From Cristatella mucedo (Eukaryota; Bryozoa; Phylactolaemata; Cristatellidae): a DNA stretch of 64,000 nucleotides. The stretch spans positions 6,528,501 through 6,592,500 of the forward strand of contig WPIO01000009.1 of assembly GCA_009760855.2 (NCBI GenBank). The letters run 5' to 3'. The translations under genes were made by a program, and so were the position numbers. The number at the start of each line of letters is the position of its first letter. The first letter of the stretch is position 1. Positions 27,280 through 38,123 of the stretch are shown in pieces. A model generated the notes under the pieces. The model was not told where the DNA came from, searched no databases, and worked only from the letters and a program-made list of their open reading frames with translations.

Positions 27280-27425
27280 AGAAGGTAGCTTTTCACGACC
27301 TCCATCCCGAGGTTGTGGGTTCGAATCCTTCGGTGCGGGATCTTTTATTGCTGTTGCAAGCCGTAGCGATAGCCGCAAAGGCTCTTCTGTTGCTTTACAG
27401 AAGAGCCTGCTAAACCAGCTAGTAA
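27280..27425 (+). mobile_element. tRNA-derived SINE copy
   Basis: Box B (gttgtgggttcgaatcct, about 27312-27329) followed by the family body (gatcttttattgctgttgcaagc, gatagccgcaaaggctcttctgttgct). Close to the copy at 2.1 kb. Confidence 0.68.
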
Positions 27426-27789
27426 GTTCTTTAGATGCACGAACAGGCTTCGAACACATACACTTTTTTCTTGCAGCTAACTTTCGGATCTCATTAAATT
27501 TCTCACTGCTCTTCATTTAAGTTGTAACTGCAGGTTCTGGAGGTATAGAAATCGATATTGTCAAACAGTGACCCGATGCGAGCCTGAAGCTCGCTATCGT
27601 CGTCATCCATTTCTATAGTTTTAACATTACCAAACCAGCTGATCTACGTAGGTCCGTACGAACTGATTTGACAACGAAGGCTCGATAAAAAAAGGAGCAG
27701 AACCCGAAGCCTATTTTTTATAACCCAAACGAGGCTCAGTGGCTTTCATCCGCTCGCTGTGGCCGATAGATTATTCCCTTCTGCTGCAG

Positions 27790-28098
27790 GACGCGAGCGC
27801 ACGAGCCACGAATGAATTATATATGGGTTATCAAGTGCCACTGCTGGGCTCAGGCACAGCGGCTGGTAACGCCTGGCATTCATACAGACAAATTCAGCGG
27901 CCGACCAAAAACCCTCCTCCTCCGCTAAACCACATTGACGGAAACGGCCAGCCGATTCACAACCCAACTACATCGACAGCGTTTGCTCAAGCACCGGCCT
28001 TCAACGTCGGCGCAGTCGCTTCTTTTGCGGTTCGCGCCGACGATTTTAGAAATGTTCCGGTCGCAAGCTCTGCACTCGCTAATCTAAACACTAGCTGA
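27790..28098 (+). CDS. Terminal exon, unknown protein (102 codons)
   Basis: A good acceptor (gattattcccttctgctgcag) opens a phase-0 frame that ends in TGA at 28096-28098. It contains NELYMGYQVPLLGSGTAAGN, AWHSYRQIQRPTKNPPPP, NGQPIHNPTTSTAFAQAP. Pro-, Asn- and Ala-rich with no repeats; good coding composition. Upstream exons not found. It ends about 340 bp before the next gene model in the same direction. Confidence 0.5.
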   Translation, partial: DASARATNELYMGYQVPLLGSGTAAGNAWHSYRQIQRPTKNPPPPLNHIDGNGQPIHNPTTSTAFAQAPAFNVGAVASFAVRADDFRNVPVASSALANLNTS

Positions 28099-28435
28099 GC
28101 AGCTGCAGTTTGTAGAGCGACTCGTGGACGCTTCTTTGCGTATTTAATCCAGCGACTTCAGTCGATCCTCGGCGATCGTTTAAAGCGCCGCTGCTTCAGC
28201 CGGGACACGGCGAGCCGGCGTTTCTGTAGCCCACAGACACAGTCGCTGTCGTCGTCTTGTGGCTACGCCGTGCGCGAACGAGTGGCGCTGCTGAGCCGCA
28301 CTAATACAAGCCTGTGGGCAGCTTCCCCTTTCGTTCAGGTTTCGTTTCGTTCTGTTAGCCTGCCGCAACGGCTGGCCGGCTGCGGCCAGCGAACCGACAG
28401 CGAGCCTGAAGTGACCGCAGTTTCTAAGGAGGAGG

Positions 28436-29740
28436 ATGGCAGAAGTTACTTCCTATTGCCCGATCCCGTGCAGCAAAACAGTAAGTAGTAACGACAATCG
28501 GCGCCTACAGCATGCTGATAGACCGGAGACGGCCGACGCTCTCGCCATAGAGAAGGTACGCTACTCGCCTCGTGGAGTAAACAAAGCGGCCTTTAGGTTT
28601 CCTATAACGCGAAGGAGGTCTCCTGCAACGACTGTGTTTCTGTCGGTAAGAAATCCGTCCCGGAAAACCGTCTCCTAGAACGCGCAGTCTCCAGTGGCAT
28701 CGGGTACTAATAACTGAGAGCTTAGACCGCACGCCATTTGCATGCGAGCCTCCCGTCCGGCTCGCCGGATATCCTGTGGCGCTGCGCGGCCTCATTGGAC
28801 CCTGGCCTCTTCCTGGTTCCGCCTTACCCAGGGAGGGTGTAGGGAGGGGTTCGACCGTCTGCCTAGCAACGCATGCGTGGCCGGGCGCGCGACTGTGGGT
28901 CCGCCGCCCTGCAGCAACGCCGGCTCTCGCGATCGACTGGCGCGTGCCTTGTCTGAGATGCTCCACAAGAGTTCGCCAGATGCCGTCGACTTGGACGCAA
29001 TGCGAAGCGATGCATACGCCATGGCGCTGGATAAGGACGTTCTCGGTGGACACGACGGCTCCGTTGAGAGGCGACCTGCTCGGCGCTGGGGCGAGACAGT
29101 GCGGCGCGCTCAGAAGCACGCCTCTCCGTCTCAGGTGAGTGAGAAGGCAGATTACCTATTCACGGGCAGCTGCCACGAGGCGTCGAATCGCCGCGCAGTT
29201 GCTGCTGGGCGCGCGCAGCTCGTGGGGGGCATCGCGCGGAGCGATCGCGCTCATCAGTTGCTCGCGCACGGCTGCTCGGCGGAAGTCCGCCTCGATACGC
29301 AATGGTGGCCACGCAGCCGTTCTCCAAGCGAATCTCTGCTCGCATTTTGCCTAAACCAAGTTTTCATTCGCATCTTGACATTCTCCTGGGTGCATTGACA
29401 GCGCGCGTCGAGGCCAAGCTATTTTGCCGGCGCCAAGGCCCACGTCGTGAGATACGCCGCGGGAGAGTGCTCCGATTGTACGCTGCCTCCGCGGCCGCCG
29501 AGCGGCCGCGCGAATGCTTGCACGGCTTCAGCCGTCGGAGTGTCGCTCGGCGACTCCAACAACTGGTTTGGCCGCGATGATTTCGCACTGCTTAGCTCCT
29601 CGACTGAAGGTGCTGGTGGCTCGAACTGGGCGACTCCTTGTCTGGACCAGGGCTGCACGCTAGACGTACACGGCCGCAGCTTGCCGGGCCGCGCACGTTT
29701 CCACAGCGCGCCGCATTTCAATGTACGACTGAGAAAATAA
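28436..29740 (+). CDS. Four-exon gene, unknown protein (about 243 aa)
   Basis: Exons: 28436-28480 (ATG in ggaggATGG), 28511-28555, 28832-29134 (acceptor ccgccttacccag, donor GTGAGT), 29402-29740 (acceptor gtgcattgacag, stop TAA). All junctions are phase 0 and the total is a multiple of three. The first intron would be only 30 nt. Recognisable stretches: PETADALAIEK, DRLARALSEMLHKSSPDAVD, DAYAMALDKDVLGGHDGS, NNWFGRDDFALLSSSTEG, CLDQGCTLDVHGRSLPGRA. No domain recognised. An alternative first exon (28339-28480 in another frame, phase 1 out, FLLPDPVQQN) overlaps and would not join in phase. Confidence 0.55.
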
Positions 29741-29989
29741 TCCTTCCGAGCAGACGAGCGAAGCTTTGCATCGACGTCCTCGAGCAATAGAATTTAGCAG
29801 GCACCAAAAATGCACGCGCGTAGGCTTTTCTAACCCGACGAATTGAAGCGAACTGCCCACGATGAGATGCGCTCCGCCAGTTCAGATGCTGCTATTTATA
29901 CGAGCATGCTAAAAAAGGTAACGGGCTCGTTGTTGTTTTTGGAGTTGGACTCAAGTTGCATTCTTGTTGTTACTTGTTGCTTCAGCATC

Positions 29990-30115
29990 CAGGCCTCGGG
30001 TTTGAGTACTGCCAGCGGCTGGTTCTTTATTTTCCCGCTGCAGCGGCCGTGAAAGCCGTTAGCGCTCCGCTACAAAGGCTCCGCAGCGGCTCCTGAACTC
30101 GAGTCCTTTTACGCA
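29990..30115 (+). mobile_element. Degenerate SINE copy
   Basis: Box-B-like cctcgggtttgagtactgcc followed by cagcggccgtgaaagccgttagcgctccgctacaaaggctc, matching the SINE body of the 2.1-kb copy. Confidence 0.45.
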
Positions 30116-30271
30116 AACATGGCGCTCATTGCTGTGCTAGTCCGTGCCGACACTTGAAAAAGACTGGTGAAGCTGGTGAGGCACGGCCAACTAGTCGCTC
30201 ACGCTGCCTCGACAGACGCAGATATGCCGACGGCAGTAGAACACACGGCAGCGATAAACGGCGCCTATAAC

Positions 30272-30274
<3 letters not shown>

Positions 30275-30307
<33 letters not shown>
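30275..30307 (+). repeat. (TA)n microsatellite
   Basis: About 16 TA units. Confidence 0.93.
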
Positions 30308-30308
<1 letters not shown>

Positions 30309-31650
30309 CGATTCCGTGTCGTTAACGTAGACCATTTGATTTCGTAGTCACGGAGAGGCACGACGTGTCTACAGCAAAAAACATAGAGTACATGGCGTAC
30401 AACTCACTTCGAAGCCCCAAATGCAGCAGAAAAAATTATTAAGTTAGCATATTCCGTCTTATAGGTTGTAATTCTGAAAGCCCCGGTAATCACGAGTGCT
30501 GTCATGATCTGGCTTATAGAGCATTCCGCAGGCGAAGTGCTTATACCGCTTTCAACGTAAGCCCATTGAACCCTACTGACTTATACCTTTTGAATTTGTT
30601 TGCCATTTTTGCCGTTGGCATACGAGACGCCTCTCTTCTTATTGCTGCCGATTGTAACTGATATTGCAACTGACCCTTGAAAATTGCAAATGACCCTCCA
30701 CAAACAAAAGTTCCAGCGGTCACCGTGCGTATGTGAGGGGGCCATGAGTCGGGACTTTGGATGGAGCCCTTTCGCTCTTGACTTGGCGACTATATTTTAC
30801 GATTTTTGACTTGATTGATACGTGATGCTGATCTTTGTTAATCACGGCAAGGCTTGATTCCAAGTGAAGCCTGCTTTAAGGGCCGGCTGTAGTGCTTGTG
30901 CACCCGCTCAGGTGAAAAAGTGACCTCAGCTCTCAGCGACAGTAATCACTGGCCTGCCGACGCTACAGGGTGAGATTATAAGGTTCCGCTGCAGCGCTTT
31001 TTAGCTACTAGCGTTTACCTGACACATGGATGACAAATCTTTTCAATCAACTCACGTAATTTTTGGCGTCTATCTGCACCATTTTAAAGATGAAAATTTT
31101 GTAAAATCCCACATCAGTGGGCAATGATGTTTCAAAGATTATTAAATACATTTTCCTGTGTCAGCCATATACTTTAAGGCGAGAGTTGCGTAAGCGTAAA
31201 TGTGCTACGGCGTATCCAGCGTTATTTTAACTGAAGTATTGTGAGGGGTTTGCCTCCAGAAACCCTAGACAATAGCTATGAGAGCAGACAGCTCCGTTTC
31301 TTTAGATCGTCGAGAAGCAGTAGGTCTGGGATGGTAACCTAATTACGGCTCGTCTTCATCCTCAGAAGTCGAATCAAATATTTCTTGCCACAGGTCAGCG
31401 AAGGTTACATTTAAACGGCTGTCAGAGTTGGTAGCCGACTGAGGCGATACGGGCAGTGCTTGTCACCGGCCATACAGCCGTTCTCCAAGCGAATCTCTGC
31501 TCGCATAGTGATTAGGTCGCCGCTCCGAGTGAAGAGGACCCTACTACTTCAAAGAAGCTAGTTCCAACTATCTATGCTTTTAAGAAGGCGACTCATTTCA
31601 GAATCTCTTAAACCACAAACCGCATGTTTTGCGTTCAGCGGGAGGACACC
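30308..31650. other. Intergenic, no gene seen
   Basis: AT-rich; no gene or family recognised. It holds one copy (31476-31506) of a 31-bp sequence also found at 29315-29345. Confidence 0.4.
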
Positions 31651-31654
31651 AAAA

Positions 31655-31760
31655 ATATGGTTTCGCTCAGGTTTCGAACCACGGCGAGGTTCTCTAGCCT
31701 CGAGCCAGCTTCGATAAGGAACGTACCTTACCGCAGGACACCGCAGCGACCTTGATTCCA
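31655..31760 (-). mobile_element. Possible SINE or tRNA-like sequence
   Basis: On the minus strand ctgcggtaaggtacgttcc and a box-B-like gtggttcgaaacctgag occur about 40 nt apart, in tRNA order. No folding was checked. Confidence 0.3.
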
Positions 31761-31776
31761 TGCCATTTGCATCGTG

Positions 31777-31779
31777 TGT

Positions 31780-31828
<49 letters not shown>
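31777..31828 (+). repeat. (TG)n microsatellite
   Basis: About 25 TG units, one interruption. Confidence 0.94.
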
Positions 31829-31831
<3 letters not shown>

Positions 31832-32391
31832 GTGTGTAAATGACGATTTATAAGAGAAATTTCGCCAATAACAATTAGGCTTCAATCTACGATCAAAGAT
31901 AATCTACGCTTTTTAATGACGGCTGGACTGTGCTATATTTCGGAAGCCTTGAATTGTGTTTGCTTGCAGCATTTAGGTAGTTCTAGCCTCATAACGCCAG
32001 GCAAAAACAGTCTAACCTAACCACACCATAAACACTGACGGTTGATGTAACTGCTCGATCATAATGGCCAAAAAGCTTTGCCAGACATCGCGGCCGTAGG
32101 AGGCAAGCTCCGTCTCGCCGCACGCAGCTTTCGCGCTCGCGCGCTAGCGCTAACCGCGGCGGTCCATCAGCGTTTGTTCAAGTCTCGCTAGCAACGCTGC
32201 TCTTGGACCGGAAGTCGCGAGAGCTCACTCATTTTACCTCGGAGCGGCTGCTGCTGAGGGGGCCGCCGCACTGGAAGCAGCGCACCGACGGAAGGCTGAC
32301 GCGCGCAGACGCCCCCCCGAAAGCGAGAATTTCGGGTGCGAATTTCGAAAAATCGCGCCCGCGAACATTCGCATGTCGCCTTTCTTTGCAG

Positions 32392-33540
32392 ACGCGAAGC
32401 GTGCCCGGCGCAATGGACAGCTCGCCGGAACCGGATCCGCTCCCCTACCAGACGACTCAGTTTTTCAAGTGAGAGTGCCGGCGCGGGCTGCTCGCACTGA
32501 CCTGCTCGCTCTCTCTGCTCGAGCAGCTGCTCGCTCTCTCTCTTTGCGAGCTATTCTATCCACTCGAGCCACTGCTCGCATTCTCTGCGCGATCTGCTCG
32601 AGCAGCGATGTCACCAAGCGGCTGACCGGAAGTCGGAAGTGCGGAAGTCGGCGGCCTGCTCGGCGTGCTTGTGGCCGATCGAGCTGGGCGCCTAGGTCGG
32701 TAGAGAGCCATTATTGTAATCCTAGCTGGCGCCTTCCCCCACCGCATTTCGTGACTTCGGGAGCGGCTAGCTCTGTCGCATTTCGCATTTCCTGTCGCTT
32801 CTCGTCTGCTTGCTTCGCGGACGTGGCGTTCTGTCGTCCTTGTTTTTCCCTTCGACCTCGGTAGAGAGGTCTGTAGCGAGGAAAAACGCTAGCGAATGCC
32901 CAAAAATCCTGCATCTTGATGGTGATCTGCTGCAGCCGGAACGCGTTTGCATCCGCGTCGGCCGGGAGCAGACTCGAATGTCAGCTGACTAGCTTCAATG
33001 GACACCGACGAGACGCCTGTAGGGGGAGCTTGCTAATCGCCCACTCCGAACGAGCGGCGTCTAGGCGTTTCCCGAAATGCGACTGCGCAGCGGTGGAGCC
33101 GAGCTGCACCTCCGGCTTTACGCTTTCTCGGAGGAACCTCTCCTCGCTAGCCTATCGCCCGTGCGCACGCGCGTCGGGGGATAGCTCTCCAGTGCGCCGT
33201 ACACGTTGAAAAGGGCCAGAGTTCGAGCTGACGCAGGTCGCGGCGGACGCCGCCGGCTACGGTGGCTAGCAATGGCCGCTTCTGCTCGGCTCGGTGCCCG
33301 CTCTTTGCTCGCCACTCAACGGCTCGGCAACCGCTCTAAAGGGCGCGCGCCGGCGTAGCGAGGAGCTCTCAATTAGGCAGAGCGGGCGGGCTCGAGCCGA
33401 GGGGCGAGCGGCTCAGCCGGCGGCTGAGGCGGCCCGCTCAGTCCCTCCGATCGGAGGCGGACATGATGTCGGCGTGTCTCTCGCGACGCGCTTTGACGTC
33501 GCTCTGCGGACGGACACTGAGCGTAGCCCGGAGTAGATAG
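32392..33540 (+). CDS. Two-exon small gene, unknown protein (about 71 aa from ATG)
   Basis: Exon 1 follows a strong acceptor (gtcgcctttctttgcag). It contains GCAATGG with ATG at 32413 (MDSSPEPDPLPYQTTQFF) and ends at donor GTGAGA (32469), phase 2. Exon 2 (33381-33540) starts after ctctcaattaggcag with phase 2 and ends TAG, reading SEADMMSACLSRRALTSLCG. A phase-0 frame of exon 2 is also open (PPIGGGHDVGVSLATRFDVA). Another terminal exon (about 32870-32992, ECPKILHLDGDLLQPERVCI) after a strong pyrimidine tract could be used instead. Function unknown. Confidence 0.4.
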
Positions 33541-34012
33541 ATAGCACGGAATTCTGCCGCCCCGTCACTAGCGCTCAGTCGCGGCTTAAGGGCACGAAGT
33601 AGGCGATCCGACATTGGCGCTAACCGGAGGAAGCTTCCGAGCGAGCTTGACTGTAGCGAAGTAACTAACGGCTACTCGAGCATCGTGATCCTGTCGTGCT
33701 ACCGTGTGTCGAGTGTTCTCTCTTTCTCTTTCCTCTCTCTCTCTCTCGCTCTCTCTCTCGCTCGCTCTGCATCTCTCCTCTCCACTATCACAGCGGCTCT
33801 CACCCTCTGCCTTTTTCTCGCTAGCTCCCTCGCCAACGAGCGGGCGAGCACACGCGCGTGCGTAGGCACGCGCACAAGCACGCACCCTTTCTCCGTCGAC
33901 TCGATGTTTTCTACGCTCGCTCTCTCTCTCTCTCTCGCACGCCACTTAAACGCTGCTCTGCTTGTCTTTCTTCCGCCGCCGGCATTGCCGAGGCGTGTGG
34001 GACGTACCGCAG

Positions 34013-34457
34013 CCATCGAACGCCGGGGAGTGTAGCAGCTCGCAAGACCGACAAGGCGTGAGCCAATCGTTCATTTGCGGGGTCAGCCAGTGTTTTGTAG
34101 CAGTGTCACAGTTGGAAAGTCAGGGGCCTGAATGTCGGTCACCGGCGGGCGCTAAACTCATGGTTGTAATCATTCACACTCGTAAAAAGTGCTCGCATTG
34201 ATTGGCAGGTCGTCGACGGTGGTGAAAACGGTACCTATGCTCAGGCGCCATCAAGATATCTCGTCGGAAAAGCCTCTGGCACAGAGTACTCAGCGAAAGA
34301 AAGTAATCATCATTCACTCGGAGAGATACCAGGTGACTGGTGCTCGGGTTCAGAGGGCGAGGACCGCATGCGCGCGCAATGCAGCTCTTTCTGGGCAGCA
34401 GTAGCTGCAGAGCGGCACACTGCTAGCGCTTCCAGAAAGACGGCGTTTTTTAAGTAG
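34013..34457 (+). CDS. Two-exon 3' gene end, unknown protein
   Basis: Exons 34013-34057 (PSNAGECSSSQDRQG, donor GTGAGC) and 34209-34457 (acceptor cattgattggcag, stop TAG) join in phase 0. The second exon reads VVDGGENGTYAQAPSRYL, GTEYSAKESNHHSLGEIPGD, SSFWAAVAAERHTASA, with Gly, Ser and His spread as in real protein. A shifted frame (34189-34404) is open too. No domain. It may belong to the same gene as 32392-33540 or be separate. Confidence 0.42.
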
Positions 34458-34583
34458 ATAACTTCAGGCAAGACTAAGGTAGATAGAGAATTAGAGAAAC
34501 AAAAGAGAGAGTGAGAGAAAAAATTGAGAGAAAGATTTAGACAGAGAGCGAGAGAAATAGTGGCAAAGAGAGAAATAGAGGGT

Positions 34584-34696
<113 letters not shown>

Positions 34697-34799
34697 GTAG
34701 AGAAACGTAGAGAGACAGAGAATGAGTCGACGAGTAGGTCTGCTTATGGTCATCCCTATGTGGTAGCAGTACAAGCGCCAGTAAAGATTTAATAAAGCG

Positions 34800-35275
34800 T
34801 GCTATCAGACGCTGTACGCTTCGCTGGCCACAGTTTACGTGTGAGATAATTTTAATTCATAACTATATTATTGTTTGCTGAAAGTTTTAAGCAATTATGG
34901 TAATTATGGCAAATCAGGATTTCAATTCTCTTTTTATTTGTAGTGGGATGAATTGCGATCCGATATTGACACGTAAGTTGACAGTCACTTCCAATGCATA
35001 TCACAAGCAATCAGCTCGAGCACTTTTTCTCTCTTTAAAGCTTTCAGTAGAGTAAGGTTTTGAATAGCACTGCTAGTCCGGCCTCAGTCGCCTGATTTCG
35101 CTGATGGTGAATGATTTCCCTCAACATCAAGCCAATCGTTAATGAAAATTGTAGCGATCAACTTTGAACGTTTGCTATAATCTGCCACGGAGTACAGGCC
35201 AGTTAGCTGAGCTGTAACGGAAGAATGCATGCATAATGCATTCCTTCATGCTCACTTCGAGTCTGCCTGCTGAAT
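34800..35275. other. Intergenic, nothing seen
   Basis: AT-rich single-copy-looking sequence. Confidence 0.45.
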
Positions 35276-35279
35276 TAAC

Positions 35280-35410
35280 CCAGGGGCCCCTGGGTGCTCG
35301 AACTTTACTAACCGGGTCGTGGGTTCGACATCCTGCATCCGGCTATCCTTGATTGCTCACTGCGAGCAGGGTGAAAGCTCCTTGCGTACACGTAACTGTA
35401 TTCCAATAGA
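35280..35410 (+). mobile_element. tRNA-derived SINE copy
   Basis: Box B gtcgtgggttcgacatcc (about 35314-35331), then tatccttgattgctcactgcgagcagggtgaaagctcc, parallel to the 2.1-kb copy. Confidence 0.6.
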
Positions 35411-35589
35411 AAATAAATTGACAACTGACGCCTTTATGCCGCCCCCATCTGCTAACACTTCACTGCTAGTAATATGCAGCAAGTCCGTAATCGTAATCTT
35501 ACCGTAAAAAAACGATGCAAATAACAAGAATATGTCTTTTAGCGTGTGATGTGATGATCTTATATCAAAAGTTGAGCAGCGGGCAGTAC

Positions 35590-35745
35590 TGCGCTAGGCC
35601 CTCGGGTCTTAGCCCGCGGGTAAGGTGCTCGCTCTTCACCACCCGGGTCGCGGGTTCAATTCCGGCAGTTGTCGATCGTTTATTGACCACTGCAAGCGGC
35701 GGTCAATAGCCATGAAGGCTCTACTACCGCTACATAAATGAGGGT
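35590..35745 (+). mobile_element. tRNA-derived SINE copy
   Basis: A-box region tcttagcccgcgggtaaggtgctcgc, box B gtcgcgggttcaattccgg (about 35647-35665), body gatcgtttattgaccactgcaagcggcgg and gccatgaaggctctactaccgct. Confidence 0.7.
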
Positions 35746-35798
35746 TTTAAAAAAGCTTAGCTTTTTTTGGCTGAGTAGGGCGCCTGCGAGTCTTGCAG

Positions 35799-36013
35799 AT
35801 AAAACAAAGGAGCCACGTAAGGAGCCACGTAAGAACGCGTTTTCTTCATTAACTACTGAACGGTTTATGACTGATATCCGGAAGGATTCGCTTCGAGTAG
35901 CCGAACGTTTTGCAGACGAGCACTCAGCTATAATTAAGCGGAGTAAAATGTGTTGTCTTGGTCGCCTCTCTTTCTGGCCGAAATCTAAACACGAAGCTTA
36001 CAAGTCGTATTGA
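35799..36013 (+). CDS. Terminal exon, Lys/Arg-rich unknown protein
   Basis: An acceptor (cgagtcttgcag) with phase 1 opens a frame KTKEPRKEPRKNAFSSLTTE, FMTDIRKDSLRVAERFADEH, IIKRSKMCCLGRLSFWP and ends in TGA at 36011-36013. An 11-bp unit (ggagccacgta) is doubled at its start, giving KEPRKEPRK. Starts right after a SINE. No domain recognised. Confidence 0.45.
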
Positions 36014-36059
36014 AATAGAGCGCATTGCTTTCGAAATTTAGAATCTGAATGACGGCCGT

Positions 36060-36385
36060 AAAATTGGCTCTCACGACTTCAGTTGAGTAGCTGTGCCTTG
36101 AACCAGCCTCAAACCCGAAATTGACCGTGACTTCAGTCCGTGCGCTCCGAAAGCCTGCAGCTCACGGCTGACTGACGTCCGGACTTCCAATGGCTTGGTA
36201 AGCATTTCAAAAGATAAAGCCAATAGCCCAAATGTTCCTCGCGACATGTTCTCTATCCCTAAGCTGAAATCGTACGCTATCGCTAGCAGGTAGATGCGCT
36301 CCATTTTTAAAGAATATGTGATGCCTATAAAGAGGTTAAGTTTTCTTGATGCGCTACGTAAATGTTTTGTTATTTTGCTTACTTT
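36060..36385 (+). mobile_element. Very decayed LINE family A 3' remnant
   Basis: Degenerate blocks (ctgcagctcacggctgactgacgt; aaagaggttaagttttcttgatgcgct) in the expected order, ending in TATT-rich sequence. Confidence 0.45.
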
Positions 36386-36547
36386 TATTATATCGAGTTC
36401 GTGGTAGTTTAGGTAGCATTAAGTCTGCGATTAGCGTCGCGTATCGTGTAGAGTCACGCGGTTGGGTAAAAAGAACTATAGAAGCCGACAGCCAAACTTC
36501 CTTTCCTGTCAATCGATGCGGCAGGAGATCGTCTTTCAAAGGATCTC

Positions 36548-36653
36548 GAAACCTATCAGCTTCGCCCTCATCGCGGAAGTCGGGCAGCTCGAATGAGGGT
36601 CGCTGAGGCGAAGCCTATCAGCTTCGCCCTCATCGCGGAAGTCGGGCAGCTCG
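36548..36653 (+). repeat. 44-bp direct repeat, 62-bp period
   Basis: gaaacctatcagcttcgccc... at 36548-36591 and again at 36610-36653 with one change (gaagcct). Nothing known matches. Confidence 0.88.
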
Positions 36654-36708
36654 CGCGCGGCGCTCGCTCGACGCTTAGCCAGCGTCGATCCTGCTCGCCG
36701 CTCGACAG

Positions 36709-36817
36709 AAGCAAGAATATGCGCCGCCCAAGGGAGGACGAACGTACGCCATTTGGGCCCGGCGATGTCCAAGGCTACGATAATCTTGATGTTAATACTA
36801 AATATGATAGCAAATAG
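36709..36817 (+). CDS. Short terminal exon, unknown protein
   Basis: An acceptor (ctgctcgccgctcgacag) with phase 2 opens a frame reading MRRPREDERTPFGPGDVQGY then DNLDVNTKYDSK and stop at 36815-36817. Charged, natural-looking C terminus. The ATG at 36718 could also start a tiny peptide. Partner exons not found. Confidence 0.35.
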
Positions 36818-37194
36818 CCGAGTAGGAAATCGCAGGGCAGCGGCACTTGTTCCTATTGTGCAGACATTTACATATGCACATGCATATGTACACGTATATG
36901 CACACATGCACCTATGTGCACGTGAATATGCGTGTATGCATTACAATCGGGGCCACGTGCGAAGCGAAGTTCGTCTGCTGGAAGTGGGCCGCCCAGTGCC
37001 GACGACGTCACAGAGCCCAGGATGCTTCTCTCTGCTTGTGCGTCAGGCGCGAGCCGGTTCGTTTCGTCTAGTTTGCGCTCGGTGTCCGCTGGAAATCTCG
37101 GCCAGAGGCAGAGGTAAACGTCGATCAATGTCTCGCTTTGTACCGGGTGGCGCTCACATTCAGCGGCCTTTAATAGCCTCGCCGCGAGGGCACA

Positions 37195-37425
37195 ATGAGC
37201 TTCCCAGCGCGCGGCGGCCGCGGCCGCCGCCACCGTCGTCGTCATCTTTGGCTGTCGCTGGCGCAGTCGCACTGCACTTCGATCGCGCCCCGGTCACGAA
37301 ACGACGCACAGGCCGCGAAGCCGCGCGCGCACAGCAGCGAAGCCACGCAGGCCGGCACAGCGAGCCGCACGCTGGTCGGTGCAGCGACTGCGGCGACGCG
37401 CGGCTTGCTGCGCAGCCATAGTTAG
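37195..37425 (+). CDS. Possible first exon, Arg-rich N terminus
   Basis: gcacaATGAGC starts a frame MSFPARGGRGRRHRRRHLWL continuing 76 codons. Very GC-rich on both strands, so composition alone can give open frames. It may be the 5' part of the gene ending at 38066. Confidence 0.22.
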   Translation: MSFPARGGRGRRHRRRHLWLSLAQSHCTSIAPRSRNDAQAAKPRAHSSEATQAGTASRTLVGAATAATRGLLRSHS

Positions 37426-37762
37426 TTCGCACGCGATCGCCTCTCGCTTTCCCCCACTTCATCCCGTACTCGGCGACCCGCACCGCCACCTGTCGGGGGT
37501 CGGAGAAGCAGCGCGACCAGACGCTGCCGGCGGCCGGATGCTGTCGCGTCACAAGAGGCAGCGGCGGCGCGCGCAGAGGAGCGAGCGAGCGAGCGAGCGC
37601 GCGCGAACGCGCGCCCTGCGCCGCTGCTCGTCGCTCCCTGCGGCGAATGCGTGGCCGTGCGCCACGCCCAGCTGCTGCTCGCACGCTGCAGTCTGCGGCG
37701 GCGGCGACGACGGCTCGCGAGCTGAAGCACGCCGCATGCACGAGCGCCGCCATTTTCTTTAG

Positions 37763-38066
37763 TTCTCGCCGGTCCCTGCCCACCGTGTACTGCCGGGCTT
37801 TGGGTTCGCACGGCACGGAAGAACTGCAGTATCAGTCGCTGACCCGCGGCCGCAAGCAGCGCAAAGCCTCTGCCGCCGCCGCCGCCGCGAGGTCGTCCGA
37901 CGTGCCGGCCGCTTCTAATAGGATGTCGCAGCGCGAGCGGCTGCTCGCCGAGCACGAGTACGTTGCTAAACTGCGCAGCCGGAAGCAGATGGCGGAAAGC
38001 ATGCCTCATCGGGAGCCACGAGAGCTGCTAATGGGAGGCACCAAAGCGCCCTTCGGAGAGCGGTGA
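37763..38066 (+). CDS. Terminal exon, basic coiled-coil-like unknown protein
   Basis: An acceptor (gccgccattttctttag) with phase 2 opens a frame of 101 codons ending in TGA at 38064-38066. It reads LPTVYCRALGSHGTEELQYQ, an Ala run, SQRERLLAEHEYVAKLRSRK, MAESMPHREPRELLMGGTKA, PFGER. The Arg/Lys/Glu-rich part looks helical. No family recognised. A CAG repeat follows in what would be the 3' UTR. Confidence 0.5.
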
Positions 38067-38082
38067 GAGGCGCGATTGGCCT

Positions 38083-38085
<3 letters not shown>

Positions 38086-38122
<37 letters not shown>
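38086..38122 (+). repeat. (CAG)n trinucleotide repeat
   Basis: About 12 CAG units 20 bp after the stop codon of the exon at 37763-38066. Confidence 0.94.

Positions 38123-38123
<1 letters not shown>

Noticed and set aside
36847-36945. catatgcacatgcatatgtac-type repeats as a regulatory array
   Set aside because: Looks like an ordinary degenerate CA/TA-rich simple sequence with no clear motif spacing.
37160-37816. 218-codon minus-strand frame in the 37 kb GC-rich region
   Set aside because: Arg/Ala-rich and opposite a better supported + strand terminal exon.
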